This document shows positions 15,001-24,181 of a DNA stretch of 64,000 bases, one piece after another. Each line of letters begins with the position of its first letter. Position 1 is the first letter of the stretch. The notes under the pieces were generated by a model. That model saw only the letters and a program-made list of their open reading frames with translations, ran no database searches and was not told where the DNA came from. A program made the translations under genes and the position numbers. The stretch is from Enoplolaimus lenunculus (lineage: Eukaryota; Nematoda; Enoplea; Enoplida; Thoracostomopsidae), in contig JASANG010000298.1 in the NCBI GenBank assembly GCA_030248215.1, forward strand, positions 30,216 to 94,215. The letters run 5' to 3'.

Positions 15001-18000
15001 TTAGAGTCCATAAATGTCAATTATCTTTAATTGTAGCGCATAAATGACTCCAGCACCAAATAATTTGACTTCGAAACTTTAAAGCATACTTAAGTTTGAA
15101 ATACATTCCTAAGTATAACTTTGAATTATCGCTCAAGTTATTGATACTAGACAAATAAACGTTTAATTCAGCGGACAGTTGGTACCGGATATATATCAGT
15201 AACGAAGGGTGGCAGACCGTCGGTTAAAAATAGATAACAGTCCGTAACCGAATAACAGGGGGTTCCCTCTAGAGAGGCCAAATAAATATCAATCCCCCAC
15301 TCTTATATGCTCGGGTCACTGCAGTATATGTTTCAAAATTTTTTGAAATTTTTAAATTTTTCGTAACTTAGGTTTAAGCATTGGGTTAGGTTTAAACTCG
15401 CGGTGCGAACCGTACAACAGCCAAACGTTATCCACCATGCACAACAAAGGACGGTTTGCGAGTAGTATAGTTAAAATGATGATAGTTATATACTCTAGTT
15501 CTCATTGCTGAAAGCCGAAAAGTACTGTCTACAGAAATACAAATATAATTTTGGAAGGTATGCTTAGTTTTGTTTGTTCTCCAGAAAAACACTTTATACC
15601 TTGGCGAAGCAAAGCAACGTACTGGGTGCGTATAAACTAGCTCGTCACTGCTTTGAAAAGTTGCACAGCACTTATCGAATTCCTGCGAGATTTCAAACCG
15701 TTATCGAACTGGGCACAATGGCGATCCGAGCGAAACCATTCCATGATGCTGAGGTATAGGTATCGGGTAGAAAATAGTAGTGTTTATAAACGGGGCTTTA
15801 AATATGAAATGCAAATATTTGTAAATTGTTTCATTCAATGAACTAGCCAATGCAGCTTTTGGTCAAAATATACCTTTGAACAATCGTAAGAGAATTATTG
15901 GCGTTTTTTTAAATTAGTCGATGTTTAGAAACATGGTTTTCATTCGACTCAATAAAGCGAAATAACATTACCGTATACAATCGAAACAAAACTTACCAGC
16001 TTGGTTTGTACTAACAGTTTTCGTATTTTTCTGAAATATTGGAATTTGGTTTCAATCCTTAGCATACTACGCCTAGCTCAAGTTTTATCGTAGGGACATG
16101 AGGAACCTCGCCTAAACCAAAACGCAATTGTGGAATAAGTTTTTGCCAAAACTCATGGGCCAAAATGTGTACAGTTTGCAACTCTAGATAGCGGAAAAAA
16201 CTGTAGTCGGAACTAAATACTACACATATTCAGATTTTTGAAAGACAGAAAGCTATCTTTCAAATTAGGGTACTGAGCGACCGAATAAAAGGGTGGTCCC
16301 CATTTTGAGTGCCAATCAATAGGAGTCCGTATCCCTAATAAGAGTCCGTATCCCTAATAAGAGTCCGTTATGTATTATTTTTGAAGCAGTCATCATTACT
16401 GGAGTGGTAATTACAATTACGCAAAGCAACTTAATACAGAATGTCACGTTTCGGCTGTTCTACATTAGCGTTTGCGATCGTATCTGGAAATGAAACGAAA
16501 ACAGCTTTTTAATTCATAATAAGCTGAGCGGAACGGGACTCAAATTACCACATAAAATGCAAATAGTGCATTAAAACAAGAAAAAGGTTTGAGCGTAGAA
16601 TCCTATAGCGTTGGAAAAGCGCCAAAAGAAGCACCAAAAAGCATTCCGTACAGAATCCCTGCTTCACTTTTAGTTAATAGGCGCATCTCATCGCATGCGC
16701 AAGCCTGAGGTTGCTCAACCATAATGGCGAAACCCTGGGGGGCCACATCGGCGATTCTCCCCCCGGATTATTTCAACCATTTTTTAACAGATACGCACGC
16801 AGACAAGTTGTGAGAGGCGCAATGTTAACCGCAAACGCAACATATTGGTTGAAACGAAACCCGCCGAACTTTGCTAATGTGTCTGGCTTCTTGCTCGTTT
16901 CGCTCGAGAGTTTTTAGGACTATTCTATCGTTCCGCAATTTTTTAATGACTTTACACGCTACACAGACCTCAAAATAACCACTAGGTTGTTAACAGTTTT
17001 GGAGTGAGGTTTGCCGTGTGCCACCTCCACTGGTTAAAGCATATGAAGGTTATATAAGCTTTTGCTTAAAATATTAGCTGTTCAGCTACTTTAGCAGAAA
17101 ATGCCGTAAAAACATTCGCGCTGAGCGCGATGCGTAATTCATTTTAAACACGGTTTCACTTTTTAGATCGCTGCTCAACCAATATTGTTTAAATAATATT
17201 ATACGTTTCTTTGCAAATTTACCTTGATATCTAAACCTACAGGGGGTTAAACTTGCGTGATTCCATGCGCACAGCATAGGTTACAATTTTTCACAGCACA
17301 GCACGTTTTCGTTCACATTAGAATAGCATTAAACTCTACTTTTGAATTTGTGGCGTTGCATGTGCACAGTTGCAATGTTTTACAGCAAAGCCGATTTACT
17401 TTCATGATTATGGTTGGCTGTAATTCGCATAGATTAAGAGGAACAGCTAAACAAGTATTTTAATCACTACCAGGTGATGTTGATTTTGCCTAACATTTAT
17501 TTCCGCAGTGTGCTTTCAGGAATTGCTGCCAATGTGTTACCGTTGCTCCTCAACCAATCCGCTCATTAGCGACGTTGGTAATATATGCTCACACTGCGGA
17601 CATCCGTTTATGCTATCCTTTATTTCATTGGGTAAATATTATCAAGGGCAAGGTGGCAATTATTGGGCCGTGCCCCCACCCAAATTAGGATGGTGCTCCC
17701 CCCAAATAGACTCAGTCTAAAAGTAAACACTCTCGAATTGCAATTGTAAACGCACAACATTATTCAGTGCCCCCCAAACATAATTTTCTGCGGCCGTCCC
17801 TAATAGCAAGATGGCAGAAATTTTTTATTTTCAGTAACTACGTGCAAAATCTCGTTGCAGCACCTCAACATTAACGGATTTGCGGTTCTTTACCATCGAT
17901 ATGTTATAATTCGATCTTAACATATGCTGTACATTGGAAACGTTGAGCACCATTTTCACTCACATTAGTGTAAAGATTTTGTAAGGCAGTAATCAGGTAA

Positions 18001-20079
18001 CGCCAGAAAAATTTAAACAAGGCTATGAGCCGAATTAAAATAAATACTTTTGACTTGTAAGGAATGCCGCAATACAAGCATAGTCACTTCCTAACTATAG
18101 CAGACGTCAACAGACCGACGCAAATTCTAGTCAAGCCGATTAAAATTTATATGACAAATGCACGCCTTGTGTTTACAGAAATATTGCCGGTCGTTGAATT
18201 CAGTGTTAGCGATGACATCAGCAGCGAAGAAGCAACAAATCTCATTGAAGCAGAGCCTCCTTTAAAAGAAGACAGCAGCTGCGAAACAGCACTTCAACAA
18301 GCATTTGCCGCCAGCGCATCGAAAGTATACTCGGACAAAAATCATTCCGCAGATGTAAGGGAACTCGCTCCGCATTTGACAATATTGTAAAAAAGTTGAG
18401 ATGCATTTGCTTCACCCATAAAAGCGAAATATATCATTTCCTAAAAGTAAACAAAAAACCTTTGTTTCATTGGTTATTCATGTTGATAAAACTGATTATG
18501 AAGACGGTTTTGTTTCATTTAAATGGGACACACATACCTGACTGCACGTGTTAACGCACGATACTGGAAGCAAACGAATTTGTACGCTTTAAAATTGGTA
18601 AATTTTTAAAATGCGTAAACAACCAATTGTTGCATTTCAAATGGCCTGGGCGTCTGTGGTCCAATGTTATATGTCAGTAAACCGACATAGACTTTATAAA
18701 ATATAGACTGTCTTTAAACAAAATATTTTTCGGTTTTGCATTATTTTTTCGCTTAAAATTATATTTGTAAAAATATAACAACACATGTAACAGTTTGACT
18801 TTGAATTTACGCTTTACAATCGAACTTTTAGACCAATTCTCTAGTAACATTAGATCCAACGCATGTGCCATAATGAAATGCTTCAAGTCAAGCTGTTAAA
18901 AACTGAGTAGAGTTTCGAACATTCACATAAATGTTATCTCGTAGTTATCTATTTTGCAAAGATGGATAAATATTGCTGTCATGGTTGGTATAGCTACGTG
19001 AGTAAAACATTTTCATATATTTGTTTGCAGATTTCTAGATATATTACCCAGTTTTGTCAACAAAAATTGTTTACTGCTGAAATCAAATCGCTTGTATACG
19101 AAAGCAGTGCAATAAATGCAAAACGTCCGTCGCCACCAACATTCGTTAAAAGTTGTATTCTTTTCAGAAAATAAAATACACGCCTGTGATTTTGAACCGA
19201 GATGCATTGATGGCACTTCATCGAACCGAAGTGATTATTTGCGAGTGGCCAAAACCGTTAAACACCAAATACTATAGAAATTTAATTCCTGAAATTTCAA
19301 TAACGAAATGCGATTCATGCAATCGAGTGAGTTGCAAAGTTGCGTTAATGATATATTCATCTGGCTGAACACGTGTTCAGTAGAAAATTTGCTGATTTCA
19401 ACAACTTATCGGCTTTTACACGTCTGTGACATACGTATATAAAACAGTTTGCAGTTCCGCGTTTTGAGCCCCAATCAATTGGATTCCGTATCACTAATAA
19501 GAGTCCGTAATCGGATAGAGTTCCTAAACCCTAATTAAAGTCCATAAATGTCAATTATCCTTTATAGCGTATAAATGACTCCAGGCCGAAATAAAGTTGA
19601 GTTCGAAACTTTAAACCATATCTAAGTTTGAAGGTAACTCCTAAGTTTAACCTTGCATTATCGCTCAAGCTTTTGATTCAAGACCAATAAACGTTTATTT
19701 TAACGGATAGTTGAACACCGCATATATGTCAGTAGCGAAGGACGGCTGAGGGCGGGTTAAAAATAAATAACAGTCCGTAATCGAATAACAAGGGTGCACC
19801 CTCTGGAGAAGCCAAATAAATATCAGTCCCCCCTCTTATTCGGGTCACTACAGTACAGTATTTTCTCCGATGGCTGTCAACCTGTCACAAGCTAGTTCGA
19901 GTTTATAAATTCTGAAATGTTTTTAATTTTAGCTATTTCACACTGACGATTACGAAATGGCAGTGTTACAAGAGGGTGCTTGTCCGTTTTGCCATCGCGA
20001 ATCACAACGAAGCAAAGCAAGTGCTGGTAACGAGGGATATAATGCCGAAGACGACGATGACTATGATTTACTCAGATGA
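1..20079 (+). CDS. IFT122: IFT122 homologue (IFT-A subunit), 3' part, multi-exon
   Basis: This is a spliced gene whose product belongs to the intraflagellar transport complex A, which carries cargo back from the tip of cilia and helps import membrane proteins. Exons read here: 2095-2153, 2687-2833, 3597-3734, 5363-5527, 6374-6499, 7053-7171, 7571-7724, 8298-8459, 9047-9213, 10367-10544, 11496-11598, 12144-12284, 13888-13985, 14819-14919, 15585-15753, 17520-17631, 18179-18354, 19031-19093, 19168-19326, 19933-20079; a 20-base exon at 1-20 is tentative. They join in frame to about 893 codons ending in TGA. The translation follows animal IFT122 from the second WD40 propeller through the helical repeat region to two C-terminal zinc-binding Cys pairs. 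Recognisable words include [32 protein letters not shown] and LAKQSN. The N-terminal propeller lies left of the window. Identification is from family knowledge; exon ends are read from the sequence. Confidence 0.93.
1024..1194. mobile_element. hAT-type MITE
   Basis: This 171-base element has inverted ends CAGTGGCGGATCC and GGATCCGCCATTG. It is flanked by a perfect 8-base duplication TGTACAGT (1016-1023 and 1195-1202). CAGTGGCG ends with an 8-base duplication are typical of hAT elements. It has no coding capacity. Confidence 0.9.
1844..2041. mobile_element. TIR element with GCTTAG tandem repeats, copy A
   Basis: The ends read GCCCATGTAAAGATCAG on the left and CTTCACATTGGCC on the right, as in the copies at 5791 and 52858. 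The centre is a degenerate array of GCTTAG. The flanks AGCAATTT and CTTAATTT agree at five of eight positions, so the target duplication is eroded. The exon at 2095 starts about 50 bases further on. Confidence 0.75.
2095..2153 (+). CDS. IFT122: IFT122 exon
   Basis: The exon runs from TTTCAG to GTATGTG. It encodes [19 protein letters not shown], which matches the conserved start of the second WD40 propeller. It begins with two bases of a split codon and ends on a codon border. A CCTAAG-type element ends about 50 bases upstream of it. Confidence 0.93.
2272..2641 (-). repeat. Dispersed GAGTCCG repeat, minus-strand copy
   Basis: Reverse-complement copy of a 380-base family also seen at about 14925-15325, 16268-16375, 19460-19860 and 55010-55197. 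Shared words are GAGTCCGTATCCCTAATAAG, AAACGTTTA and TTATTCGGGTCAC. No coding sequence was seen. It may be a SINE or MITE; the class is undecided. Confidence 0.75.
2687..2833 (+). CDS. IFT122: IFT122 exon
   Basis: The exon spans TTTAG to GTGAAC and has 49 whole codons. It reads [11 protein letters not shown] at the start and [13 protein letters not shown] at the end, both close to animal IFT122 propeller strands. Confidence 0.92.
2995..3298. mobile_element. Probable palindromic MITE in IFT122 intron
   Basis: Imperfect inverted ends (TATGTCTCAGCCCAATCTGC and GCATATTGGCCTACGACACA) enclose several repeats of GCCNAATCTGCTATT in both orientations. No clear target duplication was found. Confidence 0.45.
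3597..3734 (+). CDS. IFT122: IFT122 exon
   Basis: The exon spans TTTCAG to GTATGTG and has 46 whole codons. It includes [20 protein letters not shown], the best conserved stretch of the second propeller. Confidence 0.95.
3796..4015. mobile_element. Palindromic GACTC-rich MITE
   Basis: Long inverted arms include CCGAAATAGGCTTTTCCGG and its partner CCCTATTTCGGAG, with repeated AATTCGACTC words in the middle. A second copy lies at about 14130-14325. The element could fold into one long hairpin. Confidence 0.7.
4902..5260. mobile_element. hAT-type MITE with CCGGAG repeats
   Basis: Same family as the cleaner copy at 61651-62043. It is flanked by the 8-base word GCTGTCGA at 4894-4901 and 5261-5268. 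The inner ends carry CCGGAG-type short repeats. The right border plus flank is duplicated in tandem as a unit of about 41 bases between about 5244 and 5325. Confidence 0.75.
5363..5527 (+). CDS. IFT122: IFT122 exon
   Basis: There are 55 whole codons between AG and GTAAAAG. It reads [10 protein letters not shown], then AVRCLDLS and [15 protein letters not shown], which are WD40 strands of IFT122. Confidence 0.93.
5791..6120. mobile_element. CCTAAG-type TIR element carrying an IFT122 exon fragment
   Basis: The left end GGCCCATGTAAAAATCAGG and the array of GCTTAG match copy A. The canonical right end at about 5990 is followed by intron sequence and the first 39 bases of the exon at 2095 (here 6042-6080). 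A second right end CTGTTCTTTACATTGGTC then follows. The whole unit is flanked by a perfect 8-base duplication CCATTTTT (5783-5790 and 6121-6128), so it moved as one piece. Confidence 0.9.
6042..6080 (+). pseudogene. Captured IFT122 exon fragment
   Basis: This copies the acceptor site and first 39 bases of exon 2095-2153, with two substitutions visible. It breaks off before the donor site and lies in an intron of the same gene. It carries a TTTCAG acceptor and so might be used as a cryptic exon. Confidence 0.88.
6374..6499 (+). CDS. IFT122: IFT122 exon
   Basis: There are 42 whole codons between TTTTAG and GTTTCG. It reads [11 protein letters not shown] and [13 protein letters not shown], the propeller blade that follows the previous exon in IFT122. 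Confidence 0.9.
7053..7171 (+). CDS. IFT122: IFT122 exon
   Basis: The exon spans TTTCAG to GTACG and ends with two bases of a split Ser codon. It reads [19 protein letters not shown], the last propeller strand. The exon closes the propeller and leads into the helical repeats. Confidence 0.93.
7571..7724 (+). CDS. IFT122: IFT122 exon
   Basis: The exon spans TTTAG to GTAAAT and begins with one base of a split codon. It reads [20 protein letters not shown], a helical repeat strongly conserved in IFT122. Confidence 0.94.
7940..8188. mobile_element. Mariner-like MITE
   Basis: Inverted ends CACTGTAAATTTC and GAAATTTACAGTG are flanked by TA on both sides. The interior is full of palindromic AACTCAGAATTGAGTT-like words. 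A diverged relative lies at 20191-20453. TA duplications with short inverted ends suggest Tc1/mariner mobilisation. Confidence 0.75.
8298..8459 (+). CDS. IFT122: IFT122 exon
   Basis: There are 54 whole codons between ACAG and GTTAAC. It reads RKKRGETN near the start and [12 protein letters not shown] at the end. A piggyBac-type MITE begins 23 bases after the donor site. Confidence 0.93.
8483..8744 (-). mobile_element. piggyBac-type MITE with tRNA-like core
   Basis: The 262-base element has inverted ends CCCCTTCTCACAT and ATGTGAGAAGGGG, each flanked by TTAA. That is the target and end signature of piggyBac. On the minus strand the core has pol III A-box-like (TAGCTGAGTGG) and B-box-like (TTCGAATCCTAG) words. 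A same-length copy in the other orientation is at 40018-40280. Confidence 0.87.
9047..9213 (+). CDS. IFT122: IFT122 exon
   Basis: The exon spans CCAG to GTGAGT and ends in a split Met codon. It reads [20 protein letters not shown] and HGWVD, helical repeats of IFT122. Confidence 0.94.
10367..10544 (+). CDS. IFT122: IFT122 exon
   Basis: The exon spans TCTAG to GTAATA and completes the split Met codon. It reads [15 protein letters not shown] and TGRWSE, which align with the IFT122 repeat region. Confidence 0.92.
11496..11598 (+). CDS. IFT122: IFT122 exon
   Basis: The exon spans AATAG to GTAGTA and ends with one base of a split Ala codon. It reads [20 protein letters not shown], nearly identical in wording to animal IFT122. 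Confidence 0.94.
11849..12049. mobile_element. TIR element with GCTTAG tandem repeats, copy C
   Basis: Inverted ends TTACTTTAAGGGGCG and CGCCCCTTAAAGTAA lie inside GGTCC...GGCC termini. The flanks AATTTTAT and GATTTTAT match at seven of eight bases. Two arrays of TTAGGC fill the centre. It lies about 95 bases before the next exon. Confidence 0.82.
12144..12284 (+). CDS. IFT122: IFT122 exon
   Basis: The exon spans TACAG to GTTGAA. It completes the Ala codon and reads [32 protein letters not shown]. It ends in phase 1 into the next exon. Confidence 0.94.
12985..13150 (-). repeat. Diverged tRNA-derived SINE-like copy
   Basis: This stretch resembles the better preserved copy at 13225-13400, sharing AGTATCATA, TTGCTGCGG, GTGGGGC and GGTACTACAAGC. 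Its tRNA-like part is too degraded to fold. Confidence 0.4.
13225..13400 (-). repeat. tRNA-derived SINE-like repeat
   Basis: On the minus strand, 13270-13340 resembles a tRNA. The acceptor halves GGCTGCGT and ACGCATCC nearly pair, the D stem CGCT/AGCG pairs, and the B box is GGTTCAAGCCCC. The anticodon stem does not form, so it is not a working tRNA. A second degraded copy lies just upstream. Confidence 0.5.
13888..13985 (+). CDS. IFT122: IFT122 exon
   Basis: The exon spans TTTCAG to GTATTA. It reads [20 protein letters not shown] and IHRYT, which matches the IFT122 helical region. Confidence 0.92.
14130..14325. mobile_element. Palindromic GACTC-rich MITE, second copy
   Basis: It has the same arms as the copy at 3796-4015 (CTCGGAAATACGCTTTTCTGG and CAGGAAAAGCCTATTTCCGA with GACTC words between). 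The outer borders are approximate. Confidence 0.65.
14819..14919 (+). CDS. IFT122: IFT122 exon
   Basis: The exon spans TTTCAG to GTAAGT and ends with GT of a split Val codon. It reads [21 protein letters not shown] dispersed GAGTCCG repeat begins within the first bases of the following intron. Confidence 0.91.
14925..15325 (+). repeat. Dispersed GAGTCCG repeat
   Basis: Plus-strand copy of the family described at 2272-2641. It begins only about six bases after the splice donor of the exon ending at 14919 and ends near CTCGGGTCACTGCAGTA. Confidence 0.75.
15585..15753 (+). CDS. IFT122: IFT122 exon
   Basis: The exon spans CCAG to GTATAG and completes the Val codon. It reads [20 protein letters not shown] and [21 protein letters not shown], closely matching IFT122. 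Confidence 0.95.
16268..16375 (+). repeat. GAGTCCG repeat fragment
   Basis: Short fragment with GACCGAATAAAAGGGTGG at the left and AGGAGTCCGTATCCCTAATA, with an extra tandem TCCCTAATAAGAGTCCGT. The rest of the repeat is missing. Confidence 0.6.
17520..17631 (+). CDS. IFT122: IFT122 exon, first zinc-binding Cys pairs
   Basis: The exon spans TTTCAG to GTAAAT. It reads [11 protein letters not shown] and ICSHCGHPF, so it carries two CxxC pairs that form the first C-terminal zinc site in IFT122. Confidence 0.93.
18179..18354 (+). CDS. IFT122: IFT122 exon
   Basis: The exon spans TTTACAG to GTAAGG and completes a split Glu codon. It reads [22 protein letters not shown] and an acidic, Ala-rich stretch. 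This part is poorly conserved in the family; phase and position support it. Confidence 0.85.
19031..19093 (+). CDS. IFT122: IFT122 exon, 3' end uncertain
   Basis: The exon starts after TTTGCAG on a codon border. A donor GTATAC at 19094 gives 21 codons ending LFTAEIKSL and a 74-base intron before the next exon. This keeps the frame and aligns with the DPFTAKLS region of IFT122. Other donors before 19167 are possible. Confidence 0.7.
19168..19326 (+). CDS. IFT122: IFT122 exon
   Basis: The exon spans TTTTCAG to GTGAGT and has 53 whole codons. It reads [30 protein letters not shown]. The CxxC near its end is half of the second zinc site. Confidence 0.92.
19460..19860 (+). repeat. Dispersed GAGTCCG repeat
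   Basis: Plus-strand copy in the last intron of the IFT122 gene, from TTTTGAGCCCCAATCAATTG to CTTATTCGGGTCACTACAG. It aligns along its length with the copy at 14925. Confidence 0.75.
19933..20079 (+). CDS. IFT122: IFT122 last exon and stop
   Basis: The exon starts after TTTTAG and ends in TGA. It reads [20 protein letters not shown], which supplies the second CxxC of the C-terminal zinc site. An acidic tail (EDDDDYD) follows. The protein ends here, as in other animals. Confidence 0.93.
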   Translation, partial: LFHTDDYEMAVLQEGACPFCHRESQRSKASAGNEGYNAEDDDDYDLLR

Positions 20080-21621
20080 ATACAGTTTTATGGTGTAAAC
20101 CCTTTACGGTGTATTATTAAATATAAAAAACTCTCTTCGACCGTCCAATTTCACCTAATAGTTGGCCGCTGAACAAATTTTGCCTTAATCTACACTGTAA
20201 ATTCCAATGAATTGATGAATCAACTCAGCTATAGCGAATTAGTTATTTGCGAGTTTAATAGCAGTGAACATTAACTCACATTGAGTTAAGTTGATTCTCA
20301 CTCTAAGTTCAGTTGATTCCGAGTATTAAGTTAAATAATTAACTCAGAGGGAGTTTTATTGACTCAGAATTCTGAGTTCTAAAAGTCATAACTCAGATTG
20401 AGTGATTTAACTCATTCTGAGTTAAAATTATTCACTGGGATTTACACTGTAAAAGTAGTTTTCGTTCGGTTGAAATATAATCGTAAAACATGCGACTCTA
20501 TCACAAGCCATAGAAGTGAAGAATAAATAAGCAAATTTATTGGTCATCCACGTTACGCTACTCTAAAAAAATTGTAGCCACATGCGAGACCCTATGTACC
20601 TCATAGCAGTGTTTATAAATTATATATCCAAAAGTCACCCACGGTATGTGTACACCCGGCTGACAACAGAGAATCCCTCTGAACGGCGTACTTTGTCACA
20701 ATATCGCATATATAGATTCCACTTTGTCAAACTTTATCGAAAGGACAGCTGATTTGTCATGAGTCTGGCAGAAGGACATTCGCTTATTGCGTTACACAAA
20801 GCCTGTCCGAAGGGACCCTGGTAAGCGATTATACAGAGTCTGTGCGAAGGAACTCCTATTGTCAGACACTGTGTCCAAACAGTCTACATTGTCCCTACTC
20901 CCTCTGAAGGGAGTACCACAAAGATAGACTAATGTATGCCCTCTACAAAGCCCAAATATCCCAAAAACAGTTTTGTTGTGTACTGCCCTTGCAAACAAGT
21001 GGGTGGCCAATTTTTTATAGTATAGCGTAGACAGTATAGACGTTATTAACACAATAACGATGAGACCGTTAGTAGGAGCAGTTTCGTATAAAACAACTAT
21101 GCTACTTACAGATGCTTTCAACAAGTGGAGACACTAAAACACCATGAGTTGCATCTCGCACCTTGACCTATTTTAATTATAGAAAATTGTGAACTGAGAG
21201 AAACCGAGACTGAATCTGTTTCTCGAAAGACTATAAAACTGTATATTTACGGCGCTCCGTAAAATGCTAAAACTATTCTTGACCGACTTGCGCTGTCATT
21301 TACTAAATGTCAGGCCTAGCTGTTTTTATTTCAACTAAAAGCGCGTCCAGATCTACAGTATAGCGATTGTCAGCTTATACGCAAGTTTTTTGAATTGGTG
21401 CGCAAAGGGGCAATTTCACATACACTAGCGGTAACAACGATATATGAATGGGCCGGGTGTTTATCTGGGAATAAAATTAACGGTCTACCGTGGTGTTTTC
21501 CTTAATACACGCAACTTTTGGTAACGCCGGCTTGATGTAACTTTTGGTATTAAAACGCCGGCTTGATGCGTAGATTTCCGCGCTGACGTTTCTCAAATCA
21601 TTACGCAACATGCAATATAGT
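20080..21621. other. Intergenic DNA between IFT122 and the LTR element
   Basis: The 3' end of the IFT122 gene lies here. AATAAA at 20522 is one possible polyadenylation signal. A diverged mariner-like MITE spans 20191-20453. No exon or RNA gene was recognised in the remainder. Confidence 0.5.
20191..20453. mobile_element. Mariner-like MITE, diverged copy
   Basis: It starts TACACTGTAAATTCC and ends GGGATTTACACTGTA, with palindromic AACTCA/TGAGTT words between, like the copy at 7940-8188. The right end is partly rearranged. Confidence 0.6.
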
Positions 21622-23951
21622 TGTTACATAGGGGTTTTAAAAAAAATTTAGCAGGGGGTATGAATTTTTAATTACTACCCCCCTTTCTACTAATTTTGGG
21701 CGATTACAACTTGGAGTATTAATTTTACGCAGCATACCCCTACGCTTTAAATTTTTTCATATTTAGTTTTTTTTGTTTTTTTTTGGGGGTTTCCCCCTTT
21801 CATTAATTTTTATTTTTTATTTTTCTGTAAAAATTGTAAGTGTGTAAGTTATGTAGAATGTGTGGTTGTATGTATGTGTGCGTATATAAAATGTGCAATT
21901 ACTATTGTTGTTGTTGTTGTTGTTAGTTATCTTTTTATTGCTGCGGTTGCTAATGCTAGGCGTGTTAAAAATTTTGATATATCGGCATGTGCGTGTGTAT
22001 ATGTTCTTGTGGCTTACTATTCGCAGTGTATGGTACAGTTGTAATTGCAGGTTGCAGTTTAAAATGTGATCTTGCGACCCACTCATATCTCGAAGAGCGA
22101 TTGCATTACGAAATAATCGGGGGCACTTAAGACGTAAAAAAACAATCCTGGGGATTTCATTTTTGCCATTTCTAATAAAACTGTTTTGAGAGTGGACAAC
22201 TTGTTTAGCGAGCCAGTGCCTAGATGTTGTGCATATTTTAATATATTGCGTAATTGTACCCCTAAGATAAGTTTCAATGTTCGTTTTTCAAGTCTGTACA
22301 TACCGTACTGCACCAGTGCTGACTCAGTCACGTATATGATTCTAGCATGCCGATGCTGCGGTTTCACATTATTGCATATCGCTTGTAAAATTTACACTGT
22401 ATAAATACACTTATTAAATTGTGTTAGGGCGTTAGAGAGCGCTGACTCCGAATTGTTTTCCGCGTATATCGGATAACTCATTGATTACTGAAAAGTTTCA
22501 CTTAAACTTGAATTAAGTTAACAAGTACTCCCCGTAATTTGATTAATATTCTAGAAACCGTACAGTCAACTTCCCCTTTTCTAAAACGACAAGAAGGGTA
22601 CTTCTGAGAATTAGAAGACTGGTGAAACAACCCTGCGAAGTCAAAATATTTATTAGTTCGTGGAATTACTTGAATTTGCGGAATAATTTTGTTTTGAAAT
22701 TTGTAGATTCTAGTCAAAGCTTAGTTTTTAGGTAAATTTTTGTAAATTTTAGCGAAAATTTTGTTTTGAATTTTGTGGATTTTCGACAAAACATGGGATT
22801 TTTTGACTTTTTATGCAATTTTAAAGATCAGGGTTGTTTTCGAAACTTGGAATTCTGGTCAAAATATTTAATTCGGAGAATTTACTTCAAATTTTAATTT
22901 CAAAAATTGTTATAAAAACCCAAGTATTAAGTCAAAATAAGTTTTTTTGTATAATTTTGTGGTAAATTTTTGCTAGAAATCTATTAGAAAAAACCCATAA
23001 GATTAATAAATTAAATTAAGCATTTAAGTTTCGGAAATTCTTTAGAGTTTTGAGAAGTCGATAAAGTTCATGCTGCCCTTTAATTTTACGAGTATAAAAG
23101 GGTCGTGCGCTTGCATCCAGAGAGGGGCTTCAGTTGTGTATCGCGGCAGAGTTGTTGCCGGTTGTTATTACGAATTGACGGTTATTAGCTTCTGAGTTTA
23201 TTTGGATTTATTCGCTTGGTTAGAGCACAAGTGTGCTAGTGTTCGGAACTGTTATAGAGCTGTGTGCAAAATATTGGAGTTTTGTTTAGATAATTTGCGG
23301 TCTAAGTCTTGATTTTGGGGAAGCCCTGGGTGTGAATTACTTTGTGTTTCCAAACCCCAAGTTTGAACATTTTTGGACATATTTCCGGAAAAGTCTCAGA
23401 AGACAGTGTTTGTGTGCCTACGGAAGTATAGACCGCAGATAAGTAGTTTATAGAAAAATAGCAGAGTTTGGTTTGTCCTTAAGGACACACTGCCGTTTTA
23501 CTCATTCATTGCCTATTGGTAAATTAGTTTTGTTTGTTGCTGTGTGCAGTAGTAATTGGTGGCCTGTGTGGCCTTAGTAGAGGTTTGTGGGGTTCGATAC
23601 AAGTAGTGACTACGAATTGTTTCACGACATTTACGCAGTAATCAGTGGAAATTTTGTGTCGTATTTGAACATCCTATCGGATTATTATTTTTTAATTGTG
23701 GAAAAGTCTGTGTATCCTGTTTTATTGAGAACTCTTGGGTCTGACACGTAGTTGTGTGTGAAAATTTTATTTTTTATTGCCGAAGTGTACTGCTCTTTGT
23801 GAAGTATAAAGTTTGGTGATTTAGATAGTGGTATTCGAGAATAGAAAAGTGTTTTAGGGTAACCCACGGAATACGCTCTTGAATGTTATTGTAATCCAAT
23901 TCTGGTATATTTTTGGAAGACACTCACGAGTGTTGACCGTGCGACGTTACA
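21622..23951 (+). repeat. 5' LTR
   Basis: The outer 300 bases and the last 1.2 kb match the 3' LTR closely. The middle (about 21925-22735) differs in sequence and length. A TATA box (TATAAAAG at 23093) is followed about 30 bases on by TCAGT, a common initiator in animal LTR elements. The transcript leader would then be over 800 bases long. GTT repeats lie at 21905-21925. Confidence 0.9.
23093..23133 (+). promoter_or_regulatory. LTR core promoter (TATA plus initiator)
   Basis: TATAAAAGGG at 23093 and TCAGT at about 23130 are spaced like a pol II core promoter. The same pair is conserved in the 3' LTR at 37075 and about 37112. Confidence 0.6.
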
Positions 23952-23953
23952 TT

Positions 23954-23971
23954 TGGAGGTCCCACCGAGAT
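23954..23971 (+). promoter_or_regulatory. Primer binding site for tRNA-Gln
   Basis: TGGAGGTCCCACCGAGAT starts two bases after the 5' LTR. It is complementary over 18 bases to the 3' end, including CCA, of animal tRNA-Gln (recalled sequence). This sets the start of minus-strand synthesis and confirms the LTR border. Confidence 0.85.
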
Positions 23972-24181
23972 ATCAGTTTTCTTAACCGGTAAACGAACTT
24001 TGATTGCAAATTTCAACCTAGTGCTAGCCTTTTCCCTCTTAAGGATTGTTCTCTTAATCGTTTAAAAATTACGGCGCGGTACCAGTTACGTAGTGCTGGT
24101 GGTCTAGAATCTAGTGACGACGATTCTGAATTTTCTGAACCCCTCGATAGTAGCTCTCACCTTGTATTGCGAAACTCAAAC

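Noticed and set aside
21817-22086. Minus-strand ORF in the 5' LTR
   Set aside because: It spans the GTT microsatellite and lies in U3. The 3' LTR does not keep the frame.
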